NCBI RefSeq assembly: GCF_047425875.1
Contig: NZ_CP179727.1
Location: 2,108,001-2,172,000, forward strand
Length of the DNA stretch: 64,000 nucleotides
Reading direction: 5' to 3'
DNA from: Macrococcoides animalis
Lineage (GTDB): Bacteria; Bacillota; Bacilli; Staphylococcales; Staphylococcaceae
The notes under the pieces were generated by a model, which was not told the origin of the DNA, searched no databases, and worked only from the letters and a program-made list of their open reading frames with translations. The position numbers were made by a program, and so were the translations under genes. This document shows, in pieces, positions 8,263-17,460 of the stretch (the first letter of the stretch is position 1; each line of letters begins with the position of its first letter).

Positions 8263-10452
8263 ATGAACAATGAATATCCATATACTAAAGACGATGTCCT
8301 TGCGATGACAAAAGCATACTTATCAGATGAGGATTATCAATTCGTTGTCAAAAGCTATCAACTTGCCGAAAAAGCCCACACAGGTCAATTCCGTAAAAAT
8401 GGTCTACCATACATAATGCATCCGATTCAAGTTGCGGGTATATTAGCAGAAATGAAACTAGATGGACCAACAATTGTCGCGGGTTTCTTACACGATGTTG
8501 TAGAAGATACGCCATATACCTATGAAGACTTAAAGGCAATGTTTAATGAAGAGGTGGCTTATATTGTTGATGGTGTAACGAAATTAGAAAAAGTAAAATA
8601 TCGTTCTAAAGCAGAACAACAAGCTGAAAACCATCGAAAGTTATTTATTGCTATCGCAAAAGACGTACGTGTTATATTAGTGAAACTAGCCGATAGGTTA
8701 CACAATATGCGTACACTAAAAGCAATGCCCCATGAAAAGCAAGTGCGTATTGCAAAGGAGACATTAGAAATTTATTCTCCATTAGCACATCGTCTCGGGA
8801 TAAACACGATTAAGTGGGAATTAGAAGATATTTCATTGCGCTATATTGACAGCATACAATATTTTAGAATCGTGCATTTGATGAAGAAGAAACGTAGTGA
8901 ACGTGAAGCATATATAGAAAATGCTATTGAAAACATTAATAAAGAAATGAGTATCACTGGTATCAATGGAGAAATAACGGGTCGTCCGAAACACATATAC
9001 AGTATTTATCGTAAAATGGTTAAACAGAAAAAACAATTTGATCAAATTTTTGATTTATTAGCGATTCGTATTATTGTCAGTTCAATTAAAGACTGTTATG
9101 CCGTGCTAGGTTTAGTTCATACATTATGGAAACCAATGCCGGGTCGATTTAAAGATTATATTGCGATGCCTAAACCAAATATGTATCAATCGCTACATAC
9201 GACAGTTGTTGGGCCTAATGGTGATCCTTTAGAAATCCAAATAAGAACGTATGAAATGCATGAAATTGCAGAACATGGGGTTGCGGCTCATTGGGCATAT
9301 AAAGAGGGTAAAACACTTGTAAATCCTGATGAAGCAAAGAGTTTAAGTAATATGAGTTGGATGAAAGAAATCGAAGAAACAGATTCAACTTCTCCTGACG
9401 CAGAAGCATTTATGGAATCTCTAAAATATGATTTACAGTCAGATAAAGTTTATGTCTTTACACCAGAGAGTGATGTCGTTGAATTGCCAATTGGCGCAGT
9501 GCCAATTGATTTTGCTTATGCTGTTCACAGTGAAGTCGGAAATAAAATGATTGGTGCAAAAGTTAACGGTAAAATAGTTCCAATCGATTATGAACTACAA
9601 ACTGGTGATATTATTGAAATCAGAACCTCGAAACATTCTTATGGACCAAGTAGAGATTGGTTAAAGATTTGTAAATCGGCAAGTGCAAAAAGCAAAATTA
9701 AAAGTTTCTTCAAGAAACAAGACCGTTCAAGCAATGTTGAAAAAGGAAAATTCATGATTGAAGCTGAATTAAAAGAACAACGTATAAATATCGATGAAAT
9801 CATGGTAGATGAAAATATTTCTGTTGTTATTAATAAATATAACTTTACTAGTATTGATGATGTATATGCTGCAGTTGGCTTCGGGGGCTTAACTGCATCT
9901 GCTGTGGTAAATAAATTAACAGAACGCTACAGAATAAAAGAAAAAGAGCAAAAGTTAAACCAAGTTCAGGAAGTAAGTAAAACATTAAACGTAAAAAGAG
10001 ATATTCAAACAGAAACAGGAGTATATGTTGAGGGTATGGACAACATGTTGATTAAATTATCGAAATGTTGTAATCCAGTTCCTGGCGATGCTATTGTTGG
10101 ATATATTACGAAAGGGCATGGTGTGAAGGTCCATCGTTCTGAATGTCCAAATGTAGTTAATGAGACAGAACGTTTAATTGATGTAGAGTGGGTAAAAGCT
10201 AGTGATATTAAAACGTATCAAGTGGATCTTGAAATTACTGCATATGATCGATTAGGACTATTAAATGAGGTCTTACAAGCGGTTAACGCAACGAAAACGA
10301 AGCTAACTCAAGTATCTGGTAAGGCAGATATAGATAAAAATGCAAAAATAAACATAAGTATCATGGTGAAAAATGTTACAGAATTAATGCGTGTAGTAGA
10401 TAAAATTAAGCAGTTAGGTGATATATACACTGTAACTAGGATATTAAATTGA
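8263..10452 (+). CDS. rel: Bifunctional (p)ppGpp synthetase/hydrolase
   Basis: This is a full-length 729-residue RelA/SpoT homologue. The N-terminal HD hydrolase has HDVVEDT near residue 77. The synthetase region carries RFKDYIAMPKPNMYQSLHTT, then come a TGS domain (VYVFTPESDVVELP), the zinc-finger/CC domain (KLSKCCNPVPGD) and a C-terminal ACT domain. It makes and degrades the alarmone during amino-acid starvation. Translation starts at ATG 8263 after GGTGGTG. A terminator upstream suggests its own promoter, and dtd follows after 10 bp. All catalytic segments appear intact, so both activities are expected. Confidence 0.97.
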   Translation: MNNEYPYTKDDVLAMTKAYLSDEDYQFVVKSYQLAEKAHTGQFRKNGLPYIMHPIQVAGILAEMKLDGPTIVAGFLHDVVEDTPYTYEDLKAMFNEEVAYIVDGVTKLEKVKYRSKAEQQAENHRKLFIAIAKDVRVILVKLADRLHNMRTLKAMPHEKQVRIAKETLEIYSPLAHRLGINTIKWELEDISLRYIDSIQYFRIVHLMKKKRSEREAYIENAIENINKEMSITGINGEITGRPKHIYSIYRKMVKQKKQFDQIFDLLAIRIIVSSIKDCYAVLGLVHTLWKPMPGRFKDYIAMPKPNMYQSLHTTVVGPNGDPLEIQIRTYEMHEIAEHGVAAHWAYKEGKTLVNPDEAKSLSNMSWMKEIEETDSTSPDAEAFMESLKYDLQSDKVYVFTPESDVVELPIGAVPIDFAYAVHSEVGNKMIGAKVNGKIVPIDYELQTGDIIEIRTSKHSYGPSRDWLKICKSASAKSKIKSFFKKQDRSSNVEKGKFMIEAELKEQRINIDEIMVDENISVVINKYNFTSIDDVYAAVGFGGLTASAVVNKLTERYRIKEKEQKLNQVQEVSKTLNVKRDIQTETGVYVEGMDNMLIKLSKCCNPVPGDAIVGYITKGHGVKVHRSECPNVVNETERLIDVEWVKASDIKTYQVDLEITAYDRLGLLNEVLQAVNATKTKLTQVSGKADIDKNAKINISIMVKNVTELMRVVDKIKQLGDIYTVTRILN

Positions 10453-10462
10453 GGTGTAAGGC

Positions 10463-10915
10463 ATGCGTGTTATTTTACAAAAAGTAAAGAAAGCATCAGT
10501 GACTGCTGGAGATTATTATCAATCAATAGGCAATGGATATTGTTTATTTGTGGGTATAGGGGTAAATACGTCAGAAGAAGATTTAAAAGTTGTCGCAAAA
10601 AAAATTGCTAATACACGAATATTTGAAGATGAAGCAGGTAAGATGAACCTCTCTATACATGATGTTGGGGGTTCAATATTATCTATTTCACAATTTACGC
10701 TATATGCAAATGTAAAAAAGGGCAATCGTCCAAGTTTCACAGATGCTAAACCACCGATTATTGCTCAAAAGATGTATGAACAATTTAATGAAATACTAAA
10801 GAGTTATGATTTAGAAGTATACCCTGGCGCATTTGGAGAAATGATGGATATATCGTTAATTAATGATGGTCCAGTAACAATTTCTTTTGAAAGTGTTGAG
10901 GGAAAAATACAATGA
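10463..10915 (+). CDS. dtd: D-aminoacyl-tRNA deacylase
   Basis: This 150-residue protein has the two signature motifs of DTD: SQFTL (in ILSISQFTLYA) and the C-terminal NDGPVT. DTD removes D-amino acids and glycine mischarged onto tRNA. It is co-transcribed with rel (10-bp gap) and overlaps lytH by 4 bp (ATGA), so these three genes probably form one transcript. Length and motifs match the family. Confidence 0.96.
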   Translation: MRVILQKVKKASVTAGDYYQSIGNGYCLFVGIGVNTSEEDLKVVAKKIANTRIFEDEAGKMNLSIHDVGGSILSISQFTLYANVKKGNRPSFTDAKPPIIAQKMYEQFNEILKSYDLEVYPGAFGEMMDISLINDGPVTISFESVEGKIQ

Positions 10916-11772
10916 AAAAAATTGATTTAAGACCTTTTCAACGTTCTAGACCATTACGCATTGCTTTTTTTTCATTATTAACGATTATTATTATCATTTT
11001 ATTATTTTACATATATTCTAAGCAGACTAGTGAACCCACGCAATTATCAATGATTGAAAATGGTTCATTACGTACAGGTCCGCAAGCTTTTTACCCAATT
11101 ATTTTTGATGTGAAAAAAGGTGAAGACTTCAAAATTTTAAAACAGACGGGCAAGTGGTATTACGTTGATAATGGTGAGAAAAAAGGTTGGATTGCAGGCT
11201 GGCATACGAATTTGAATATTAAAAAGGATAAAGTAACTGGTGCAAATCCTTTTAAAGGTAAAGTAATCATGATCGATCCAGGGCATGGGGGGAATGACCA
11301 AGGTGCTTCAAGTAAAGATGGAACGATAGAGAAAAATATTACGCTCAGAACAAGTTTAATGTTAAAACAAAAACTTGAAAATGTTGGTGCGAGTGTAATA
11401 ATGACCAGAAATAATGATGAATATGTAAAGTTGAAAAACCGTAAAGGTGTTGCAGATGTATTTTTAAGTATACATGCAGACGCGCTTGAATCATCGAGTC
11501 CACATGGACTGACAGTTTATTATCATCATGAAAATCAAAAAGTTTTAGCGGATACTTTGCATATGGCTATCAATCAAAAAGCCTTACTATCAGACCGAGG
11601 TGTACGACAAGATAATTTCCAAGTAATTCGTCAAACGAAGACGCCAGCAGTATTACTTGAACTTGGTTATATTAGTAATCCAACAGATGAAAAATTAATG
11701 AATAATAAAGTTTACCGTCAAATTATAACTACGAGTATCGTAGATGGCTTACGTAATTACTTTTTATATTAA
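10912..11772 (+). CDS. lytH: Membrane-anchored N-acetylmuramoyl-L-alanine amidase (LytH-like)
   Basis: This 286-residue protein has an N-terminal membrane anchor (about residues 18-39), an SH3-like domain (about residues 45-100, with GSLRTGP and GKWYYV) and an Amidase_3 catalytic domain. The zinc ligands are in MIDPGHGGNDQGA, LSIHADA and the C-terminal LELGYISN. LytH trims stem peptides from uncrosslinked peptidoglycan and thereby limits glycan synthesis sites; in Staphylococcus aureus it needs a partner membrane protein, which is not in this window. The start overlaps the dtd stop. The following 300 bp contain the hisS leader. Confidence 0.9.
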   Translation: MKKIDLRPFQRSRPLRIAFFSLLTIIIIILLFYIYSKQTSEPTQLSMIENGSLRTGPQAFYPIIFDVKKGEDFKILKQTGKWYYVDNGEKKGWIAGWHTNLNIKKDKVTGANPFKGKVIMIDPGHGGNDQGASSKDGTIEKNITLRTSLMLKQKLENVGASVIMTRNNDEYVKLKNRKGVADVFLSIHADALESSSPHGLTVYYHHENQKVLADTLHMAINQKALLSDRGVRQDNFQVIRQTKTPAVLLELGYISNPTDEKLMNNKVYRQIITTSIVDGLRNYFLY

Positions 11773-11773
11773 C

Positions 11774-11802
11774 TTGACTTTAGTATATTAACTTAGTAAT
11801 AT
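11774..11802 (+). promoter_or_regulatory. Promoter of the hisS-aspS operon
   Basis: The -35 TTGACT (11774-11779) and -10 TAATAT (11797-11802) are separated by 17 bp, just after the lytH stop. Transcription should start near 11809 and run through the T-box leader. Confidence 0.65.
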
Positions 11803-11808
11803 AGACCT

Positions 11809-12057
11809 ATTCAAACTTAACAACTGCCGTTTTAGTCTATCATTTATAAGAAATTTATTGAATAGAGACATCTATCTTGCTGAAATTAGATGATAAATAC
11901 TTATAAGATGTAACAATAGATGAGGCTGTGATATGAGAATATCACCGTTTTACATGCGTTAAATGTACTTGAGTGGGTACTTAGTACCAATTAGGGTGGC
12001 AACACGGAAAATTTTACGTCCCTTATGCATTATTTATGATGCATAAGGGACGTTTTT
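11809..12057 (+). ncRNA. T-box leader of hisS-aspS
   Basis: The leader contains the T-box core AGGGTGGCAACACGG (11993-12007). This is followed by a very strong terminator (ACGTCCCTTATGCAT 12016-12030 pairing with its complement 12038-12052, then T5). The CGTCCCT arm can pair instead with AGGG of the core to form the antiterminator. A possible Stem I pairs 11836-11840 with 11916-11920 and 11844-11850 with 11900-11906. The hairpin GTGATAT-GAGA-ATATCAC follows. The specifier codon is not certain: GAU (11907) or AAC (11912) fall in the 3' bulge. The UGGC bulge predicts a tRNA with G73. Confidence 0.85.
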
Positions 12058-12078
12058 ATTATTTAAGGAGGAAAATTC

Positions 12079-13341
12079 ATGATTAATATACCAAGAGGGA
12101 CACAAGATATTTTGCCAACAGAAACTCCTAAATGGCGTCATATAGAGGACAGATTACATGAAATTGCGGCATCATTTAATTATAAAGAAATTCGTACACC
12201 TATCTTTGAATCGACAGATTTATTTGCACGTGGTGTAGGTGATACAACAGATATAGTACAAAAGGAAATGTACACATTTAAAGATAAAGGAGATCGTAGT
12301 ATTACGCTTCGACCAGAAGGTACTGCTGCAGTTGTGAGAAGTTATATTGAGAATAAGATGAATGGTGATGCAAATCAGCCGATTAAATTATATTATAACG
12401 GACCAATGTTCAGGTATGAACGTAAACAAAAGGGACGATATCGTCAATTCGTACAATTTGGAGTTGAAGCGATTGGTGCAGAAAATCCTGCAATGGATGC
12501 TGAAGTCATTCACATGATTCACACAATATATAAATCTTTTGGCTTGAAGCACATCAAGATTGTATTAAATTCAATTGGAGATATTGAAAGTCGAAATTCG
12601 TATAAAAATGCGTTGGTTGATCACTTCGAACCACATATTGAAGATTTCTGTAATGACTGTAAGAATCGATTACACACAAATCCTATGCGTATATTGGATT
12701 GTAAAGTTGATCGTGAACAACCATCAGTAAACAATGCACCAAAAATTACTGAATATTTAAATGATTACTCATTAAATTACTACAATGAAGTAAAGCGTTA
12801 TTTAGATATTCTAGAAATTCCATATGTAGAAGATGCAAATCTTGTTCGTGGATTAGATTATTATACACACACTGCATTTGAAGTAATGAGTGATGCAGAA
12901 GGATTTGGAGCAATTACAACATTATGTGGTGGTGGACGTTACAATGGTTTACTTGAGATGTTAGATGGTCCGAAAGAGACGGGGATTGGATTTGCTTTAA
13001 GTATTGAACGATTATTATTAGCAATTGAAGCTGAAAATATTGAACTTGATATTGAGAATAGTATTGATTTATATATTGTTACAATGCCTGAAACTGTTGA
13101 TGCAGGCTTTAAAATATTAGCTCAATTACGTAATAATGGTATTAAAGCGGATATTGATTACTTAAATCGTAAAATGAAAGGCCAAATGAAACAAGCTGAC
13201 CGAATTAATGCAAAAAATACAATAGTACTAGGATCCAACGAACTTGAGAGTGGTAAAATCAATGTGAAATCTATGGTTACTGGCGAGAGTACTGAAATTG
13301 ATATTGAAAAATTAGCATTATTTATTAAGGGAGAGAAATAA
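12079..13341 (+). CDS. hisS: Histidyl-tRNA synthetase
   Basis: This 420-residue class II synthetase carries motif 2 (FRYERKQKGRYRQF), the histidine-binding GLDYYTHTAFE, motif 3 (GIGFALSIERLL) and a C-terminal anticodon-binding domain (about 325-420). It charges tRNA-His. AAGGAGG precedes ATG 12079. It sits 2 bp from aspS, so the two are translated from one mRNA controlled by the upstream T-box. Confidence 0.97.
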   Translation: MINIPRGTQDILPTETPKWRHIEDRLHEIAASFNYKEIRTPIFESTDLFARGVGDTTDIVQKEMYTFKDKGDRSITLRPEGTAAVVRSYIENKMNGDANQPIKLYYNGPMFRYERKQKGRYRQFVQFGVEAIGAENPAMDAEVIHMIHTIYKSFGLKHIKIVLNSIGDIESRNSYKNALVDHFEPHIEDFCNDCKNRLHTNPMRILDCKVDREQPSVNNAPKITEYLNDYSLNYYNEVKRYLDILEIPYVEDANLVRGLDYYTHTAFEVMSDAEGFGAITTLCGGGRYNGLLEMLDGPKETGIGFALSIERLLLAIEAENIELDIENSIDLYIVTMPETVDAGFKILAQLRNNGIKADIDYLNRKMKGQMKQADRINAKNTIVLGSNELESGKINVKSMVTGESTEIDIEKLALFIKGEK

Positions 13342-13342
13342 A

Positions 13343-15133
13343 ATGGAGAAAAGAACGACATACTGTGGCTTAGTCACTGAAAAATATATTAATCAAGAAG
13401 TAGTTTTAAAAGGATGGGTACAAAAACGACGTGATTTAGGCGGGTTAATTTTCATAGATTTACGTGACAGAGAAGGTATAGTACAAATTGTATTTAATCC
13501 AGATTTCTCTAGTGAAGCGTTAGCGATTGCTGAAACGGTTCGTTCAGAATATGTTATTGAAATTAAAGGTAAAGTGACAGCACGTGATGCGTCTGTTGTT
13601 AATCCAAAAATTAAGACAGGAAAAATTGAAGTTCAAGTTGCTGAAATTAACATTATTAATAAATCTGAAACACCTCCGTTCCAAATTGAAGCGGAAACTG
13701 ATATTTCTGAAGATGTACGTTTAAAATATCGTTATCTAGATTTACGACGTGAACCCCTGGCAAATACATTTAAAATGAGACATCAAATTACACGTGCAGT
13801 TCGTAATTATTTAGATGAAGCAGGATTTTATGAAGTTGAAACACCTGTATTAACAAAATCAACGCCTGAAGGAGCACGTGACTATTTAGTACCTTCACGT
13901 GTACAAGATGGAAAATTCTTTGCATTACCACAATCACCACAAATCTTTAAACAATTATTAATGATTGGTGGTTTTGATAAGTATTATCAAATCGTAAAAT
14001 GTTTTCGTGATGAAGATTTACGTGCTGATCGTCAACCTGAGTTCACGCAAATTGATATTGAAATGAGCTTCGTTGATCAAGAAGATGTAATGGCGATGAA
14101 TGAAGGTATGCTTTCACGAATTATGAAGGATGTAAAAGGCATTGAAATTTCAACACCATTTCCACGCATGACATATGAAGCAGCAATGCGTGATTACGGT
14201 ATCGATAAACCAGATACACGCTTTGATATGAAATTAAAAACATTAAATGATTTAGCATCAAAAATGGATTTTAAAGTCTTCAGTGAAGCTGTGAAAAATG
14301 GAGGAGCAGTTAAAGCAATTGTACTTAAAGGTGTTGCAGATAAATATTCAAGAAAAGACATTGATGCATTACAAGAATTTGCAAAAATTTACGGAGCGAA
14401 AGGATTAGCTTGGGTAAAAGTAATAGAAGAAGGGTTGAATGGTCCAATTGCGAAATTCTTTAATGACACGACTACTTCTGAATTACTTGAATTAACTGAA
14501 GCGAATACGGGTGACTTAGTTTTATTCGTTGCTGATAAATCATCTGTTGTGAATGCAAGTCTTGCTAATTTACGTAATAAGTTAGGAAAAGATCTAGGAT
14601 TAATTGATGAGAATAAATTCAATTTCTTATGGGTAACGGACTGGCCATTATTTGAATATGACGAAGACCTAGACCGATATTTTGCGGCACATCACCCATT
14701 TACAGCACCTAAACCTGAACATTTAGAATTATTGAAATCTAATCCAGAAGCTGCCGAAGCAAATGCATATGACGTTGTCTTAAACGGTTACGAGTTAGGT
14801 GGAGGGTCAATCCGTATTCACAATCAAGAAGTACAAGCACAAATGTTTGAAGCATTAGGCTTTACTAAAGAGGAAGCGGAAAATCAATTCGGTTTCTTAA
14901 TGAATGCATTTAAATTTGGAGCACCACCTCATGGCGGTATTGCTTTAGGTTTAGATAGAATGGTCATGTTACTTGCAGGTCGTACAAACTTACGCGATGT
15001 CATTGCATTCCCTAAAACAGCTTCTGCGACTGACCTATTAACTGAAGCACCAAGTACTGTTGAAACAGCGCAATTAGATGATTTACACATTGCTTTAAAA
15101 ATTAAAGAAGACGAAAAAGAAGAAACGAAATAG
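13343..15133 (+). CDS. aspS: Aspartyl-tRNA synthetase
   Basis: This 596-residue class II enzyme has an N-terminal OB-fold anticodon-binding domain (GWVQKRRDLGGLIFIDLRDR, about 22-41), the class II catalytic core with FRDEDLRADRQPEFTQ, the GAD insertion domain (about 290-430) and motif 3 (GLDRMVMLLAG). The GAD domain marks the bacterial type. ATG 13343 follows the hisS stop after one base, with the ribosome site inside the hisS end (GGGAG). It shares the T-box with hisS. Confidence 0.97.
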   Translation: MEKRTTYCGLVTEKYINQEVVLKGWVQKRRDLGGLIFIDLRDREGIVQIVFNPDFSSEALAIAETVRSEYVIEIKGKVTARDASVVNPKIKTGKIEVQVAEINIINKSETPPFQIEAETDISEDVRLKYRYLDLRREPLANTFKMRHQITRAVRNYLDEAGFYEVETPVLTKSTPEGARDYLVPSRVQDGKFFALPQSPQIFKQLLMIGGFDKYYQIVKCFRDEDLRADRQPEFTQIDIEMSFVDQEDVMAMNEGMLSRIMKDVKGIEISTPFPRMTYEAAMRDYGIDKPDTRFDMKLKTLNDLASKMDFKVFSEAVKNGGAVKAIVLKGVADKYSRKDIDALQEFAKIYGAKGLAWVKVIEEGLNGPIAKFFNDTTTSELLELTEANTGDLVLFVADKSSVVNASLANLRNKLGKDLGLIDENKFNFLWVTDWPLFEYDEDLDRYFAAHHPFTAPKPEHLELLKSNPEAAEANAYDVVLNGYELGGGSIRIHNQEVQAQMFEALGFTKEEAENQFGFLMNAFKFGAPPHGGIALGLDRMVMLLAGRTNLRDVIAFPKTASATDLLTEAPSTVETAQLDDLHIALKIKEDEKEETK

Positions 15134-15161
15134 TTGCAATTCATAAAATATATGCTATTAT
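15134..15161 (+). promoter_or_regulatory. Promoter of 6S RNA
   Basis: TTGCAA (15134-15139) lies 16 bp before TATTAT (15156-15161), immediately downstream of the aspS stop. The predicted start near 15168 matches the beginning of the 6S terminal stem. Confidence 0.6.
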
Positions 15162-15167
15162 ATAGAC

Positions 15168-15398
15168 ATAAGATAGGTATCTGAAGAGTTCGATGTTTGT
15201 TTATTCTATTTTGACCTAACACTTTCTGATCGGGAGTCTAATAGGTTTTCTTTTAGCGCACACGCCTCAACTGGAGGACTTGCAAAATTAGAAACGGGAC
15301 ACCCACCTGTTTATAGCAGGCCAAAATGATCAACACTTGAAATGACGGCTCACTTGGATACTATCGTAAGGCGAGAGACTTTTGTCTCTCGTCTTTTT
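15168..15398 (+). ncRNA. ssrS: 6S RNA
   Basis: The gene lies between aspS and tcdA (yrvM), the position of bsrA in Bacillus subtilis. A long closing stem is visible: GATA (15172-15175) with TATC (15362-15365), and GTATC (15177-15181) with GATAC (15357-15361). Between them lies a large, weakly paired central region with no reading frame. A terminator (CGAGAGAC-TTTT-GTCTCTCG, then T5) closes the transcript. 6S RNA mimics an open promoter and sequesters the vegetative RNA polymerase holoenzyme. Size (about 200-230 nt) and context both fit. Confidence 0.85.
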
Positions 15399-15468
15399 AT
15401 TTTGTAATGATTAAGTCATAGTAATATGGTAGGATATATTTAATGAATATAAGAAATGGAGAAATAAA

Positions 15469-16233
15469 ATGAAACATCAATTTTCTAGAAATGAATTAGC
15501 CTATGGTAAAGAAGGATTGGACGCATTAAATAATAAGACTGTTATGATATTGGGTGTTGGTGGCGTCGGTTCATTTGCAGCGGAAGCCTTAGCAAGAACA
15601 AACATTGGACATATTATTTTAATTGATAAAGATGATGTAGATATTACAAATATCAATCGTCAGTTACATGCATTAACGACAACTGTTGGCCAATCGAAAG
15701 TAACATTGATGGAAGAGCGAATTAAGTTGATTAATCCGGAATGTAAAGTCACACCGTTACATATGTTTTATACAGATGAAACATATGAAGAAATCTTTAA
15801 ATATGAAATCGATTATGTAGTAGATGCGAGTGACACAATTATGTTTAAAATTCACCTAATGAAAGAATGTTTAAAAAGAAATATAAAAATCATTTCAAGT
15901 ATGGGCGCTGCAAATAAAACGGATCCAACAAGATTTAAGATTGTGGATATTTCAAAAACACATACAGATCCTATGGCAAAAGTGATACGAACAAAATTGA
16001 AGAAAGAACGTATTCAAAAAGGTATACCAGTTGTATTTAGTGATGAAAGTCCAATTGTTATTCGTGAGGACGTAAAAGAATACGTTGGGAATGCAGATGC
16101 GCCTGTACGTAAGGCACAAATGCCACCTTCAAGTAATGCATTTGTTCCAAGTGTAGTAGGATTAATCTGTGCGAGCTGGGTTGTCAATGATATATTGAAA
16201 GATTTTCCACTAGTAAGAGTAAAGGATAAATAA
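15469..16233 (+). CDS. tcdA: tRNA threonylcarbamoyladenosine dehydratase
   Basis: This 254-residue E1/ThiF-superfamily enzyme has the nucleotide-binding GVGGVGSFAAEAL near residue 27, the DKDDVDITNINRQ loop and the C-terminal SFVPSV-like segment (NAFVPSVVGLI). TcdA converts t6A to cyclic t6A at position 37 of ANN-decoding tRNAs. It is called yrvM in Bacillus, where it also sits between 6S RNA and rarA. The start has GGAG upstream. Length is normal. Confidence 0.92.
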   Translation: MKHQFSRNELAYGKEGLDALNNKTVMILGVGGVGSFAAEALARTNIGHIILIDKDDVDITNINRQLHALTTTVGQSKVTLMEERIKLINPECKVTPLHMFYTDETYEEIFKYEIDYVVDASDTIMFKIHLMKECLKRNIKIISSMGAANKTDPTRFKIVDISKTHTDPMAKVIRTKLKKERIQKGIPVVFSDESPIVIREDVKEYVGNADAPVRKAQMPPSSNAFVPSVVGLICASWVVNDILKDFPLVRVKDK

Positions 16234-16235
16234 TA

Positions 16236-16390
16236 AGGCTGTTTTCGATGCGTTTAGGACCGAACAAATTGGAAGGGCCATCAAGAAATCGCTCTTTGAT
16301 TACGAAGAGGGTGCTGAATTTTGACGAGGCATGCATCGAAAGCGCCGTTTAAAGGTTGTTGAACTTAAGTTCAGCAGCCTTTTTATTTTT
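16236..16390 (+). ncRNA. Putative structured RNA of unknown family with strong terminator
   Basis: Directly after the tcdA stop, GGC-TG-TTTTCGATGC (16237-16251) pairs with GCATCGAAAG-C-GCC (16333-16346), enclosing about 80 nt. It is followed by a 14-bp terminator stem (AAAGGTTGTTGAAC 16351-16364 with GTTCAGCAGCCTTT) and a T run. The early AAGGCTG (16235-16241) can also pair with CAGCCTT of the terminator, so an alternative fold exists. No coding frame is convincing. It could be an independent sRNA, a structured 3' UTR of tcdA or an attenuator. I do not recognise it as a known riboswitch class. No clear promoter was found for it. Confidence 0.5.
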
Positions 16391-16446
16391 AAGATTTGTC
16401 TCCAGTTTGCTTGCATCTAATCAATTTGTTGTCAGCCTCTTAAACT

Positions 16447-16509
16447 AACCTTAAATTTACCTTAAATCTATGCTCGTTTTAGAAAATCATTGATTTTATA
16501 GTGTATGAT
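16447..16509 (+). promoter_or_regulatory. Direct-repeat operator and promoter upstream of the ABC transporter (site A)
   Basis: The 20-bp element AACCTTAAATTTACCTTAAA (16447-16466) contains CCTTAAA twice with an 11-bp period. A -10 candidate, TATGAT (16504-16509), starts 37 bp after it, and no good -35 hexamer is present, as expected for an activator-dependent promoter. The same element occurs at 39467 and 62111 with the same geometry. Confidence 0.6.
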
Positions 16510-16530
16510 TGTTGTATTGGAGGTGTAAAA

Positions 16531-17460
16531 ATGGAAGAAAGAAATTATAGTTTACAAGTAAGTCATTTAAACAAAACGATTAACAAGAAACATATTATCA
16601 AAGATTTAAACTTCGAAGTGAAAAAGGGTGAGGTTTTCGGATTTTTAGGACCTAATGGTGCTGGGAAAACAACTACAATTCGTATGATTGTTGGTCTTAC
16701 GTCACCTTCCTCAGGGGATATTAAAGTATTTGGACGTTCAGTGTTAACGAATCGTAGTGAAGTGATGAAAGAAATTGGTGCTATAGTTGAGAATCCTGAA
16801 TTATATCCATTTTTAACTGGTTTAGAAAACTTGAAGCAGTTTGCAAGAATGCAAGACGGAATAAAAAAAGAAGATATCGATAGAGTAGTAAAATTAGTCG
16901 GATTAGAAAACCGTATTAAAGAAAAAGTTGGTCGTTATTCTTTAGGTATGCGTCAACGTTTAGGTTTGGCTCAAGCCTTATTGCATAAACCGAAGATATT
17001 AATTCTAGATGAACCTACGAATGGTTTAGATCCAGCGGGTATTCGTGAGATTCGTGATTATATCAAACGATTAGCACGTGAAGAGAATATGTCAGTGATT
17101 GTTTCGAGTCATTTAATGAGTGAAATGGAATTAATGTGTGATCGATTTGGAATTATTCAAAATGGCAAAATGATTCGTATAGAAGATGTTAACACAACTG
17201 TTACAGCAAACGATATTGTAAAACATGATTTTGATGTATATCCTGTTGACCAAGCAGTTAAGTTTTTAAATGAAAAAGGTATTTCATTTAAAATCAACGA
17301 GAATATTGTTGCAGTTGATATTGCTTCTAAAGATGTTCCGCAACTTGTGCGTGATTTAGTGAAAGCAAATGTTGATATATACGGTGTAACAAAAGAGAAA
17401 TTATCATTAGAAGATCGCTTCATGGAATTAACGAAAGAAGGAGGCGGTAGCATTGCTTAA
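16531..17460 (+). CDS. ABC transporter ATP-binding protein (BcrA/YxlF-like)
   Basis: This 309-residue ATPase has Walker A (GPNGAGKTT, about 40-48), signature YSLGMRQRLGLAQ (about 139), Walker B (ILILDEPTNGLD) and the switch histidine (SSHLMSEME). The C-terminal extension of about 80 residues is typical of ATPases paired with ABC-2 permeases for peptide antibiotics. ATG 16531 follows GGAGGTG. It overlaps the permease gene by 8 bp. An operator-like direct repeat lies upstream. Substrate unknown; resistance to membrane-active compounds or lipid export is an inference from family. Confidence 0.88.
   Translation: MEERNYSLQVSHLNKTINKKHIIKDLNFEVKKGEVFGFLGPNGAGKTTTIRMIVGLTSPSSGDIKVFGRSVLTNRSEVMKEIGAIVENPELYPFLTGLENLKQFARMQDGIKKEDIDRVVKLVGLENRIKEKVGRYSLGMRQRLGLAQALLHKPKILILDEPTNGLDPAGIREIRDYIKRLAREENMSVIVSSHLMSEMELMCDRFGIIQNGKMIRIEDVNTTVTANDIVKHDFDVYPVDQAVKFLNEKGISFKINENIVAVDIASKDVPQLVRDLVKANVDIYGVTKEKLSLEDRFMELTKEGGGSIA

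Noticed and set aside
16236..16390. A T-box or SAM riboswitch before the ABC transporter
   Set aside because: There is no AGGGTGG core and no S-box signature; the transporter also has its own promoter after the terminator.
16447..16466. A SaeR-type binding site
   Set aside because: The reverse strand gives TTAAG-N6-TTAAG, but the period is 11 bp, not the 12 bp of the SaeR site, and the flanking G is missing.
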